A DNA stretch of 45,757 bases from Halalkalibacter okhensis (lineage in GTDB: Bacteria > Bacillota > Bacilli > Bacillales > Bacillaceae_D), in assembly GCF_000787375.1 (NCBI RefSeq), contig NZ_JRJU01000033.1, positions 1-45,757 of the forward strand, in the 5' to 3' direction. The translations under genes and the position numbers were made by a program. This document shows positions 26,555 through 35,070 of this stretch, one piece after another. The notes under the pieces were generated by a model, which was not told the DNA's origin, made no database searches, and was given only the letters and a program-made list of their open reading frames with translations. Numbering within the stretch: the stretch's first letter is position 1; every line of letters begins with the position of its first letter.

Positions 26555-27133
26555 CTATTTTGACTTTAAAAGAATGTGTTGATTTTTTTGAAAATATTCA
26601 ATTCCTGAAACAATCGTTAAAAAAGTTGCTACATAGATTGCGATCATATCAAACGGCAGTGAAATAGCTTGGAACGGCCAGTTATGTAACATGAGGGCAG
26701 AGATCGCAACAATTTGTGATACAGTTTTCAACTTCCCAAGTTGGCTTGCGGCAATAACATCCCCATCAGCAGCCGCAACTAAACGAATACCAGTCACAGC
26801 AAATTCGCGGCTGATAATGACAATTGCGATCCAAGCCGGTAAGAGCTGCAGTTCAACTAAGGCAATTAAAGCAGCAGTAATTAACAGCTTATCAGCAAGT
26901 GGATCGAGAAATTTCCCTAAATTCGTAACAAGTTGGTATTTTCTAGCATAATACCCGTCCAACCAATCCGTTGCGGCAGCAATAATAAAAATAATCGCTC
27001 CAATAAAATGAGCAACAGGGATGGTCGTGCCAAGAAGATACATGTCACCAATTGAAAAAGGAACTAAGAAAAAAATCATAAATAGTGGGATTAGAAATAT
27101 CCGAGAGATCGTTATTTTATTTGGTAAATTCAC
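26555..27133 (-). CDS. pgsA: CDP-diacylglycerol-glycerol-3-phosphate 3-phosphatidyltransferase
   Basis: PgsA makes phosphatidylglycerol phosphate, the committed step to phosphatidylglycerol, in the membrane. The CDP-alcohol phosphotransferase motif is complete: DWLDGYYAR, eight residues, G-K-F-L-D-P-L-A-D (about residues 57-81). Several membrane helices follow. I chose the GTG at 27133 (MNLPNKITISR, 192 residues) because AAGAAGGG lies six bases before it; the ATG at 27151 has no site. The length then matches B. subtilis PgsA. It starts the pgsA-cinA-helicase unit. Confidence 0.95.
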   Translation of the reverse strand: MNLPNKITISRIFLIPLFMIFFLVPFSIGDMYLLGTTIPVAHFIGAIIFIIAAATDWLDGYYARKYQLVTNLGKFLDPLADKLLITAALIALVELQLLPAWIAIVIISREFAVTGIRLVAAADGDVIAASQLGKLKTVSQIVAISALMLHNWPFQAISLPFDMIAIYVATFLTIVSGIEYFQKNQHILLKSK

Positions 27134-27247
27134 AAAATTCCCTTCTTTCATCTAACGGTGATTACTTATGTAGTAAAGTCCATTACCCATTGTACCATAG
27201 TTCCTATAAATTAATAAACGCAACCAACTTATTCCTAAATAAAAAAA

Positions 27248-27272
27248 AGACCTTTTTCAAATTAACAGGTCT
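27248..27272 (-). terminator. Intrinsic terminator between rodZ-like gene and pgsA
   Basis: On the minus strand AGACCT pairs with AGGTCT around a 13-base loop, followed directly by eight or nine T. It separates the rodZ-like unit from pgsA. Confidence 0.75.
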
Positions 27273-27284
27273 GGTTCGGAAATG

Positions 27285-27319
27285 AAAGGAGCTCAATTCA
27301 ACATGAATCGAACTCCTTT
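27285..27319 (-). terminator. Hairpin directly after the rodZ-like gene
   Basis: AAAGGAGTTCGATTC pairs (two mismatches) with GAATTGAGCTCCTTT around a 5-base loop, 18 bases after the stop. The T tail is weak; the stronger terminator follows at 27248. Confidence 0.6.
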
Positions 27320-27337
27320 TTCTGTATTAACGAAGTG

Positions 27338-28243
27338 TTACTCTGACTCTTCAGATATGACCGTGATATCAATTTTTTGATGAGTTATATCTAAAGGAAA
27401 TTCCAAGAGTTGATCATCAATATACAGTTCAACAAACTGAGAAGCACCGAAATTAAAGATAACTCGTTCCTCCCCTTCAACTTCAGGGGTTATTACGTCT
27501 CCTTCTGTTGGTGTACCTGTATAAAATGTCTTTCCTAAAGCATTTTTCACATCAATATAGGACCTCTCACCAGTGACTTCAATGCGAACATCAGACAGTT
27601 GACCAGTTTCCAATTCAAAAAATGAAGTATTGCCAGAGCTTTCAATAAAGCTAATCGTCATTTCTGATTCAGACTCTACCTCTTCTTCCGTTTCATCATC
27701 CACTGGAGTTTCTTCTACTTCTTGTTCTTCTACTTCTTCATCTTCTTCTTCTTCAGGAGCAGTACCTACTTCATCTGAAAAATCGGCTTCAAGATTCTCA
27801 CTATCATCAGGGGCAATCGCTCCATCCTCATCAGTACCGCCACCTTGAGCCATTAACCAAATTCCCACTATTATAATGGCAATGAAAACTATGGCAATCA
27901 AAGCGGATAGGAATGACCCCTTTTTAGCTCGTTTCTTTGGAACGGACGATGGTTTACTCCGTTCAGTCCGTGACGGAAGCGTAACAGCTTCACGTTGCGG
28001 ATTAGGAAGCTCATGACGATACTGGTCAAACAATGGATCAGGGTCGAGTCCAATTGCTTCGGCATATGTTTTAACAAATGCTCTAGCATAAAAGATCCCA
28101 GGTAATGTATCAAAGCGACCTTCTTCAATAGCAATCAAATACCGTTTTTGAATTTTCGTGGTACGTTGAAGGTCATCTAATGAAATTTGCTTCTCTTCAC
28201 GCACTTCCTTTAAATGCTGACCTAATTCTGACAATCCTAACAC
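27338..28243 (-). CDS. rodZ: RodZ-like cytoskeletal/morphogenetic protein (YmfM family)
   Basis: This 301-residue protein has the RodZ layout: an N-terminal Cro-type HTH (about 5-75, LGQHLKEVREEKQISLDDL), a basic segment (KKRAKK), one membrane helix (about 111-132) and a C-terminal DUF4115-like beta domain (about 205-301). RodZ links MreB filaments to the elongation machinery. The linker after the helix (about 135-198) is extremely acidic, nearly all Asp and Glu, which fits an outward-facing segment in an alkaliphile or halotolerant cell. The start is a GTG preceded by AGAGGTAGG; a TTG four codons later is possible. Confidence 0.9.
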   Translation of the reverse strand: MLGLSELGQHLKEVREEKQISLDDLQRTTKIQKRYLIAIEEGRFDTLPGIFYARAFVKTYAEAIGLDPDPLFDQYRHELPNPQREAVTLPSRTERSKPSSVPKKRAKKGSFLSALIAIVFIAIIIVGIWLMAQGGGTDEDGAIAPDDSENLEADFSDEVGTAPEEEEDEEVEEQEVEETPVDDETEEEVESESEMTISFIESSGNTSFFELETGQLSDVRIEVTGERSYIDVKNALGKTFYTGTPTEGDVITPEVEGEERVIFNFGASQFVELYIDDQLLEFPLDITHQKIDITVISEESE

Positions 28244-28253
28244 CTACCTACCT

Positions 28254-29027
28254 CTAACTTATATCAAAAGAGGAAAAGCCTGATTCTACTACCTCGTATG
28301 TAATCTCTTCTCCCTCATCATTCCTAAGTTCAATTATACAATCAAAGTCTTCCAATTCATATTCCGTTTCACGAACAAAAATATCCGGATGCTCCACCAC
28401 TTTCACAGCAGGCAACCTCATAATATCACTAACAAGTGTACGATGCTTCTCAGTTGAACGCATGGTTGTCACAATGCCATCAATAATAAAAATATGATCT
28501 TCACTCATTTCATCATCAGCCAATTGACTACGGACTGTTTGTCTTAACAGAGTAGATGAAATAAAAGCCCATCTTTTATTTGCACACACACTAGCAGCAA
28601 CAATGGATTCCGTTTTTCCAACACGTGGCATTCCGCGAATTCCAACTAAGAAGTGCCCTTCACGCTTAAATTGTTCAGCCATAAAATCAACTAGAAGTCC
28701 AAGCTCATTCCGAATAAATCGAAATGTTTTTTTGTCATCTGCATCACGCTCAATATAACGCCCATGACGAATCGCAAGTCGATCACGCAGCCTAGGCTCT
28801 CTAACTTTAATAACTGAGATGTCTTCGATTGTTTCTAAAATAGCTTTAAACCTAGCGACTTGATCATCAGAAGAGCTTCGAATTAGCATCCCACGTCTCA
28901 TGTTGTCTACTCCGTTTATCGTGACAATATTAATCGCCAACATCCCAAGCAAAGAGGATATATCTCCAAGGAGTCCCGGTCTGTTCTTATGTATTTGATA
29001 TTCTAAATACCATTCTTTTAAACCCAT
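28254..29027 (-). CDS. ymfK: YmfK-type protein (DUF3388) with ACT-like and P-loop regions
   Basis: This 257-residue conserved Bacillaceae protein has no firm role. The N-terminus (about 5-75) looks like an ACT domain (NRPGLLGDISSLLGML, then NGVDNMRRGMLI), a fold that often senses amino acids. Near residues 132-139 GMPRVGKT is a Walker A, and HIFIIDGIV near 180 could be a Walker B, so the C-terminal part may be an NTPase. I chose ATG at 29027 with AAGGGTGA before it, rather than the GTG at 29036. It is 10 bases upstream of rodZ, so the two are likely one unit, hinting at a cell-envelope or division link. Confidence 0.85.
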   Translation of the reverse strand: MGLKEWYLEYQIHKNRPGLLGDISSLLGMLAINIVTINGVDNMRRGMLIRSSSDDQVARFKAILETIEDISVIKVREPRLRDRLAIRHGRYIERDADDKKTFRFIRNELGLLVDFMAEQFKREGHFLVGIRGMPRVGKTESIVAASVCANKRWAFISSTLLRQTVRSQLADDEMSEDHIFIIDGIVTTMRSTEKHRTLVSDIMRLPAVKVVEHPDIFVRETEYELEDFDCIIELRNDEGEEITYEVVESGFSSFDIS

Positions 29028-29240
29028 TTGCTTCACCCTTTTGTACTAATTGAGTCATATGTGAGGCTATTTGAGATCTCATCTATCATGATAATTGATT
29101 TTAATAATAATTGAAAGAACTTTGTCGGAAATAATTGTCTCTTGACTTTGTTATTATGGGTAAAGTTTCTATTGTCAGTTTGCATCATTTGCTTTTTATT
29201 ATGTAAGAATTCGATACTTGCCCATCAGATGGATGAAAAA

Positions 29241-29259
29241 ACGCCGCAAAATGCGGCGT
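29241..29259 (-). terminator. Terminator of ymfJ
   Basis: ACGCCGCA and TGCGGCGT form a perfect 8-bp stem with a 3-base loop, followed on the minus strand by six T. The 245-base gap to ymfK presumably holds the ymfK promoter; none is convincing. Confidence 0.92.
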
Positions 29260-29281
29260 CAGTTGTGTGTTCTATTATTAA

Positions 29282-29533
29282 TTAGCCTTCGTTTTGAACA
29301 AGTTTTACCATCATGTTCGCAATAGCGTGCTGCTCTTGCTCATCTGCTACATTCCAAAGTTCTGCTAGAACACGCTCTTGTTCGTTTTTAGGCTCAACTT
29401 GCTGCGCCAAATACTCACCAACTTGATAAGCAACATCCGACACAACATTTTGACTCATTCCTTCAGTTTCCGCTTGATTCAAACGGCTACCTAAAAAATC
29501 TTTCCATTGTTCCCAGTTGTCAAGTACAGACAT
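29282..29533 (-). CDS. ymfJ: YmfJ (DUF3243) small protein
   Basis: This is an 83-residue helical cytoplasmic protein of the DUF3243 family, found in Bacillaceae at this position. It starts MSVLDNWEQWKDFLG, and the EQERVLAELWNVADEQEQ helix is typical. No catalytic motif is visible and no function is established. A GGAGGG site precedes the ATG. It follows ymfI by 123 bases and ends in a strong terminator. Confidence 0.92.
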   Translation of the reverse strand: MSVLDNWEQWKDFLGSRLNQAETEGMSQNVVSDVAYQVGEYLAQQVEPKNEQERVLAELWNVADEQEQHAIANMMVKLVQNEG

Positions 29534-29656
29534 ATTAAGACCCTCCTTGAAAATGTACTTCGATAGTATTTTTTCTCATTCTTATTAGAATATTCATCAC
29601 TTCAAATGTTTTTTAAGGAGGTCAAGCTTGTTGACATTCATTTTTTTCCAAACGTA

Positions 29657-30394
29657 TTAACAATACCACGCACCATTAATAGATATAATTTGTCCATTTA
29701 TGTAATCTGACTTGTTTGAACTTAAAAAAGACACAGCATAGGCCACATCAGCCGGTTTTCCAAATGTATGAGCAGGGATATCCTCTTTTAACTCTTCTAG
29801 ATGCTCAATGCCCTCTTTTTTGAGCATCTCTGTTTCAATTGCCCCAGGAGCAATTGCATTTACTTGTATGTGACTTGGAGCCACTTCTTTTGCCAACCCT
29901 TTGACAAAACTATTGATCCCCCCTTTTGCAGCAGAATATATGACCTCACACGATGCACCGGTTACTCCCCAAATAGAGGAGATAACAATAATTTTCCCTT
30001 GACGAGCTTGAATCATGTTTGGCAATAAACTCCTAGTAATTTTGATCGGATTCACTAAATGAATGTTTAACATTTCCGAAATTTCTTCATTTTTCACATC
30101 ACTAAATAAACCAAAGTGACTTAAACCAGCATTATGAACAACAGTATGAAATGCAATGTCTTTAGGGATATTGGCAAGCAAGCACTCATCTCCATCATCT
30201 TTTGATAAATCAGCATGAATAAGTTGTACGACTGCTCCTAGTTCCTCGCACTCAGCAGCTATACGTTGAACGGATGTTTCATTTTGATTGTAGTGCAAAA
30301 AAAGAGAGCAGCCAGGAGATGCTAGCTCTCTTGCTATTTGAGCGCCAATTCCTCCTGATGCCCCAGTAATTAATATAGCCTTCATGTTATTCAT
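29657..30394 (-). CDS. ymfI: SDR-family NAD(P)-dependent oxidoreductase YmfI
   Basis: This is a 245-residue Rossmann-fold short-chain dehydrogenase. TGASGGIG (10-17) binds the cofactor, HNAGLSH (NAG motif, about 87-93) follows, then ISSIWG with the catalytic Ser and YSAAKGG (Tyr-x3-Lys, about 153-159). In B. subtilis YmfI, together with YmfF and YmfH, is needed to finish the 5-aminopentanol modification of Lys32 of elongation factor P; the gene order here is the same. It overlaps the ymfH stop by 8 bases, so translation is coupled. AGAGGGG lies four bases before the ATG. Confidence 0.93.
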   Translation of the reverse strand: MNNMKAILITGASGGIGAQIARELASPGCSLFLHYNQNETSVQRIAAECEELGAVVQLIHADLSKDDGDECLLANIPKDIAFHTVVHNAGLSHFGLFSDVKNEEISEMLNIHLVNPIKITRSLLPNMIQARQGKIIVISSIWGVTGASCEVIYSAAKGGINSFVKGLAKEVAPSHIQVNAIAPGAIETEMLKKEGIEHLEELKEDIPAHTFGKPADVAYAVSFLSSNKSDYINGQIISINGAWYC

Positions 30395-31682
30395 TAAACC
30401 CCTCTGCTTTTACCTGACAAACCGTGAAACGGTCAAATTGGAAATGTTCTTGTAATACTTCTGTAAGATCATTTGGCGTAATGCTCTCAAGCATCGGAAC
30501 AACTTCAAATAAATTCATTTCGTTAAACTTATAACGCGTAAACTGATTCGCAATATATTCAGGCGAGTTAAGTGACCTTAAAAAGGATCCAATTTTCTTT
30601 TTAATCGCCCGATTGACTTGCTCTTCTGTTAAACTAGATTGCTTGAACGTTTCAACCATTTGTTTGATTCGATTAGCCAATTTATCAGGATATTTTGTAT
30701 CTCCACCAATAATGGTAAATCCAAAACCTTCCTCTGCTGAATGATCAAATGAAAAGGAATCATCAATTAATCCTTCATCAAAAAGCGACTGATAATTATC
30801 CGAGCTTTGGCCAAACATCAAATCAAGTAAAATATTCAAGGAAAGTTCACGCTTTAATAAATCATCACCTTGGCGTGTTGCACCTGTTTCCTTAAAACCT
30901 ACTAAGCACTTTGGAGTTTGTACTGGCATCGTGATCACATTTTTCTCTTTTGCGACAGAATCTGGTTCTTCTTCAAAGAAACGCTGGATCTCTTTTGGTG
31001 GTGCAAATTCTTTTTTCGCTTGATTGGCTTTCACCTGTTCCATGATTTCCTCTGGATTAACAGGGCCAATAATAAATAATAGCATATTTGCCGGGTGATA
31101 AAAGGTCTCATAACAAGTGTATAGTAAATCTTTGGTAATATTGGAAATGGACTTGATCGTACCAGCAATATCAATTTTTACCGGATGATGGTGGAACATA
31201 TTTTCAATCACGCCAAAATAAGCTCGCCAATCTGGATTATCATCATACATGGTAATCTCTTGATTAATGATTCCTTTTTCCTTTTCCACACTTTCTTCTG
31301 TAAAGTAAGGATGTTGAACAAAATCCAGTAAAGTTTCTAAGTTTTTCTCGACATTATTTGTACTCGAGAAAAGGTATGCTGTCCGTGTAAAGCTCGTAAA
31401 AGCATTTGCCGATGCCCCTTGCTTACTAAAGTCCTGGAATACATCTCCTTCTTCGTCTTCAAACATTTTATGTTCAAGAAAATGGGCAATTCCATCTGGA
31501 ACTGTAATGGCCTCCTCTTTCCCTAAAGGAGTAAACTTTTGGTCGATAGATCCATATTTTGTTGTGAATGTCGCGAACGTTTTGTTAAAACCTGCTTTCG
31601 GCAAGACATAGACGTCTAATCCGTTATCTAGCTTTTCGTGATAAAGAGTTTCGTCTACTTGTTGGAATTGAACTGGCTTCAT
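30387..31682 (-). CDS. ymfH: M16 family metallopeptidase YmfH, catalytic member
   Basis: This is a 431-residue M16 peptidase. The inverted zinc motif HFLEH (67-71) is intact, and a downstream Glu in the EKGIINQEI segment (about 137-145) supplies the third ligand. A C-terminal M16 domain completes the usual two-domain half. YmfH is part of the B. subtilis EF-P modification set with YmfF and YmfI. The ATG overlaps the ymfF stop (ATGA), so the two M16 proteins are probably made together and form a heterodimer, as in other M16B pairs. Confidence 0.94.
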   Translation of the reverse strand: MKPVQFQQVDETLYHEKLDNGLDVYVLPKAGFNKTFATFTTKYGSIDQKFTPLGKEEAITVPDGIAHFLEHKMFEDEEGDVFQDFSKQGASANAFTSFTRTAYLFSSTNNVEKNLETLLDFVQHPYFTEESVEKEKGIINQEITMYDDNPDWRAYFGVIENMFHHHPVKIDIAGTIKSISNITKDLLYTCYETFYHPANMLLFIIGPVNPEEIMEQVKANQAKKEFAPPKEIQRFFEEEPDSVAKEKNVITMPVQTPKCLVGFKETGATRQGDDLLKRELSLNILLDLMFGQSSDNYQSLFDEGLIDDSFSFDHSAEEGFGFTIIGGDTKYPDKLANRIKQMVETFKQSSLTEEQVNRAIKKKIGSFLRSLNSPEYIANQFTRYKFNEMNLFEVVPMLESITPNDLTEVLQEHFQFDRFTVCQVKAEGFNE

Positions 31683-32962
31683 TGATTTTCCTCCTTGCCT
31701 TTTAAGAAATAGATCGTATCAAGCTTTACATTTTGTGCGACACGAACAATATCTTCTTTAGTTACTTGATCAATCTGATGCATCCATTCATCAATGGAAC
31801 GTTTTTTGCCACTTACAACTTGGTGATAAGACAATTCTACAAGCCCTCTAGCCACATCAGCCGTTTCAAGTAGTTGATTTTTTAGCATCGCTTTTGTTTG
31901 TTCTACTTCAGCCTCTGTAAACTCACCTTGCTTCATTGCTTCAAATTGTTCTTTAATAATTTCAACAGCTCGGTCATATTTAGCGAACTCAATCCCCGAC
32001 ATCACCATCATAATCCCTTTGTGACTCTCAAACCTTGATGCTGCGTAATAAGCTAAACTTTCTTTCTCACGTACATTAATAAAGAGTTTCGAATGAGAAA
32101 AGGCACCATAGAGGCCATTACATACTTGCATGGCGACATAGTCGTCATCAGCATACGTTGTATATGTTCGAAAACCCATATGCAACTTTCCTTGCTTTAC
32201 ATCTTGTTCATCATTTACAACATTAATCTCTTTTACTTCAGGACTAGCTGTTGTTTCAAATGTGCTTTTATCACGCTCTAGCAACGCACTAAACTTTTCA
32301 GTGACACTCTTAATCGCTTGTTCCTCTTCAATAGCCCCAACCATATAAAGATCAAACTGATTATTTTTAAGAACATCTTGATAATAGGTATAAATAGAGC
32401 CTGCTGTAATGGCGTCTACCTCATCTTCTGTTCCAAAAGCCGTCAGTGCAAATGGCTCGCCTTTACACATTTCTTCCGTTACTCGAACGTTTGCATAACG
32501 CATTTTATCATCGTAAACCGATTGTATTCTTTGTTTAAGTGAACGTTTTTCGCTTTCTACAACCGAAGATACAAACCTACCATCTTCTAGTTGTGGTTGA
32601 AGGATTACTTCTGCTAGTAAGGAAATCGCATGATCAAATAATGGGGTTGTGTCAGATAGATAGCGTTCGTTCGCCACATCTAGACGAATAGAAATGACAT
32701 GTTCTTCCCCTTTCTTTTGAACATCCGTTGAAAGCATGGCCCCGTACATATCATCTAATCGTTCACGCAACTGTTTCCTTGACGGACTATTTGCCGTGCC
32801 ATTTTGCAAAACATGTGGCAACAACGCCCGCATCGCTACTGTTTCCTTGGTCAACGGCGCTTTCATCATGAGAATAAGTGAATTGGTCTTGTATTTATTC
32901 GTGTTCATTGAATGCACGGTCAAGCCTTTTACTTCATGAATACGCTCCTCTAATTGAGTCAA
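31679..32962 (-). CDS. ymfF: M16 family peptidase-like YmfF, inactive partner
   Basis: This is an M16-fold protein of about 427 residues without the zinc motif: where HxxEH is expected it reads PHVLQNG. The R/Y-type second-domain features (RESLAYYAAS) are present. This matches the non-catalytic partner of M16B pairs and the YmfF family. I chose the TTG at 32962 because AAGGAG lies nine bases before it. An ATG at 32971 and a GTG at 32989 are in frame but sit on or before that site. It starts the ymfF-ymfH-ymfI unit. Confidence 0.9.
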   Translation of the reverse strand: MTQLEERIHEVKGLTVHSMNTNKYKTNSLILMMKAPLTKETVAMRALLPHVLQNGTANSPSRKQLRERLDDMYGAMLSTDVQKKGEEHVISIRLDVANERYLSDTTPLFDHAISLLAEVILQPQLEDGRFVSSVVESEKRSLKQRIQSVYDDKMRYANVRVTEEMCKGEPFALTAFGTEDEVDAITAGSIYTYYQDVLKNNQFDLYMVGAIEEEQAIKSVTEKFSALLERDKSTFETTASPEVKEINVVNDEQDVKQGKLHMGFRTYTTYADDDYVAMQVCNGLYGAFSHSKLFINVREKESLAYYAASRFESHKGIMMVMSGIEFAKYDRAVEIIKEQFEAMKQGEFTEAEVEQTKAMLKNQLLETADVARGLVELSYHQVVSGKKRSIDEWMHQIDQVTKEDIVRVAQNVKLDTIYFLKGKEENQ

Positions 32963-33101
32963 ATCGATCATCTCCTTTTTACCAATCACGCTTAGGTTAT
33001 GCTTAGAGTCTTTTTCTTACTACACAGATATTAGTATCCCATTCTTTATCATCACTATTGCCCATTTATCCATCAGGTATAACCTTGTTTACCTTAACGT
33101 T

Positions 33102-34115
33102 TTACCCTTTACTCTCAACCAATTGAAACAATTCAGCTAACAACTCAAATGACCGGACACGGTGGTTATAATCATGTGTAATTGTAATAATCATTACCTC
33201 ATTTGTTCCATATCTTTTAGCTAATGATTCCACTTCTGCTTTTACTTTATTTGGACCACCAACAATCATTCGTTTACGATTTTCTCTTACTTGGACTAGA
33301 TCAGCCGCATTATAGGGATAGCTTTCGGCCGCTTCAATCGTTGGTATTTCTAGTGAGCGCTGACCTTTTTGAAGCATCAGAAGTGACAGGTCCAAACTGG
33401 CAGCCCTTCTATTTGCTTCCTCGTCCTTGTCTGCACAAATGAGATGAATAGCTACACTTGCCTCTGGCTCCCCGTAAAAGGAAGAAGGTCGAAATTGCTT
33501 TCGATACGCCCTAACGACTTCTTCTCCTCCATCTCCATTTATAAAGTGGGCGAATGTAAAGGCTGTCCCTTTTTCAGCCGCAATTTGCGCACTCCCACCA
33601 CTAGATCCTAGCACCCATAGCTGTGGCATAGTGTCCACAATTGGAGTTGCCGTTATTCCATAATAGTGATGATCTTTTGAAAGTCCTGTAAAATATCCTT
33701 TTAATTCTTCTATTTGGTCAGGATAAGCATCTCTTTTCCGAGCTGAGCTTCCTTGTAAAGCCATTGTGGCAATTGGATTACCACCAGCTGCTCGACCGAT
33801 TCCAAGGTCAACACGATTAGGATAAAGCGCCTCAAGCATTTTGAAATTTTCTGCTACTTTGTATGGACTATAATGAGGAAGCATGACCCCACCTGAACCA
33901 ATTCGAATCTTCTTCGTTCTTCCCCCAATATGAGCTAACAGTACTTCAGGTGTTGATCCTGCTACCCTTTTAGCATCATGGTGTTCCGACACCCAAAAGC
34001 GGTGGTAACCCAACTGTTCAGCCATTTCCGCTAATTCGACTGTTTGCTTAACAGCCGTTCGTGCATCGATCCCATTTGCAACGGGGGATTGGTCTAAAAT
34101 ACTTAGCCTTAACAA
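33102..34115 (-). CDS. LLM-class flavin-dependent monooxygenase
   Basis: This is a 337-residue luciferase-like monooxygenase of the YceB-type group. It has SILDQSPVANG near the start, FWVSEHHDA near residue 40, GSGGVMLPHYSPYKVAE near 72-88, DLGIGRAAGG near 101-110 and WVLGSSGGSA near 160. The family uses reduced FMN and oxygen; the substrate cannot be told. The start is a TTG with GGAGGAG nine bases upstream. It is not part of the conserved ymf block of B. subtilis and stands alone between ymfC and ymfF, so it looks like a lineage-specific insertion. No clear terminator follows. Confidence 0.88.
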   Translation of the reverse strand: MLRLSILDQSPVANGIDARTAVKQTVELAEMAEQLGYHRFWVSEHHDAKRVAGSTPEVLLAHIGGRTKKIRIGSGGVMLPHYSPYKVAENFKMLEALYPNRVDLGIGRAAGGNPIATMALQGSSARKRDAYPDQIEELKGYFTGLSKDHHYYGITATPIVDTMPQLWVLGSSGGSAQIAAEKGTAFTFAHFINGDGGEEVVRAYRKQFRPSSFYGEPEASVAIHLICADKDEEANRRAASLDLSLLMLQKGQRSLEIPTIEAAESYPYNAADLVQVRENRKRMIVGGPNKVKAEVESLAKRYGTNEVMIITITHDYNHRVRSFELLAELFQLVESKG

Positions 34116-34271
34116 AATAAAACACTCCTCCCATAAAATCTCTTCTTTATGTAAAAGTTGTTAATATAATTATCTTCTTCTTTCCTTCGCCTGTCTACTA
34201 ACTCAACCTACATTTTTGAAAGGGTTATCATTTTCATAAATCTTTTGTCTAGTCTAAAATACCTTTTAAAT

Positions 34272-34307
34272 AATAGGAGCTGCCTTTTATTTTAGGCAGC
34301 TCCTATT
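34272..34307 (-). terminator. Terminator of spoIIIE-ymfC
   Basis: A perfect 13-bp stem (AATAGGAGCTGCC and its complement, 10-base loop) lies 10 bases after the ymfC stop. On the minus strand ATTTAAAAGG follows. Confidence 0.82.
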
Positions 34308-34316
34308 TACAACTAA

Positions 34317-35036
34317 TTAACTTCTTTTTCTGACAACATGAAACTTAAACTTATCTGCTCTAAAATAATTTAGCGAATACAATAAAGGTTGTTCAGACTG
34401 ATCATAGTGCATTTGCTTTAGCAGCAATAACGAATGACCTGGTTCACATTCCAATATTTCAGATACATGTTCATGGTAACCAATTGGTTCAATATACGTA
34501 ATCGCATATGTAATGGTCTTTCCTAAGTCTTCCAAATACCGAAAGATCGATTTCGTTTCATGAATGGAATGATTTTTTAAGAGTTCGTTTGGAATTCTAT
34601 CTAAGCAGTACACAACAGGGGAATCATCCGCTGTTCGCACTCGTTCTATCTCCATAACTTCTTCTAAATCGTCATTAATAAACTTTCGCCGATCATCATC
34701 TGTTGCTTCTTGAACAGCTGAAGACAAAAAAATCGTTCCTGGTTTCATCTTCGCTTTTACAATCATATCTGTAACACTATCCAATTCTTCGATTCCTGAT
34801 GAAAACAGAGGTTTTGAATGGACAAACGTTCCCACACCATGTCTGCGAATAACGACCCCTTCTTCTTCTAATAATCGTAAGGCTTCACGTAGCGTAGCAC
34901 GACTTACTCCCAACAATTTAGAAAGTTCAAATTCTGAGGGTAATTTCTGGCCTTCATCGTATACATTTTTCTCTATATCTTCTTTCAAGCGATCAATCAC
35001 TTGTAAATATAATGGTCTGTGGTCTGCTTTAATCAC
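34317..35036 (-). CDS. ymfC: GntR-family (HutC-type) transcriptional regulator YmfC
   Basis: This 239-residue protein has an N-terminal winged helix (about 5-72: [47 protein letters not shown]) and a C-terminal UTRA effector domain, the HutC subfamily layout. I chose the GTG at 35036 (start [13 protein letters not shown]) because GAAGGGG lies eight bases before it; the ATG at 35069 follows the spoIIIE stop without a site. Its effector and targets are unknown. It is directly downstream of spoIIIE as in B. subtilis and ends at a strong terminator. Confidence 0.9.
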   Translation of the reverse strand: MIKADHRPLYLQVIDRLKEDIEKNVYDEGQKLPSEFELSKLLGVSRATLREALRLLEEEGVVIRRHGVGTFVHSKPLFSSGIEELDSVTDMIVKAKMKPGTIFLSSAVQEATDDDRRKFINDDLEEVMEIERVRTADDSPVVYCLDRIPNELLKNHSIHETKSIFRYLEDLGKTITYAITYIEPIGYHEHVSEILECEPGHSLLLLKQMHYDQSEQPLLYSLNYFRADKFKFHVVRKRS

Positions 35037-35070
35037 ATTCTCAACCCCTTCTACGGATCCCCTTCTCATT

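Noticed and set aside
27630-27848. Plus-strand Ser-rich frame opposite the rodZ-like gene
   Set aside because: It is the mirror of the Asp/Glu-rich linker codons (GAA/GAT read as TTC/ATC and shifted to TCT/TCA), not a gene.
29037-29281. Clear vegetative promoter for ymfK
   Set aside because: Several weak -35/-10 pairs exist (for example CTGACA with TAATAA at 16 bases), none better than expected in AT-rich sequence.
31679-32962. Loss of the zinc motif in YmfF as a mutation of note
   Set aside because: The non-catalytic partner is normal for M16B pairs and for this family.
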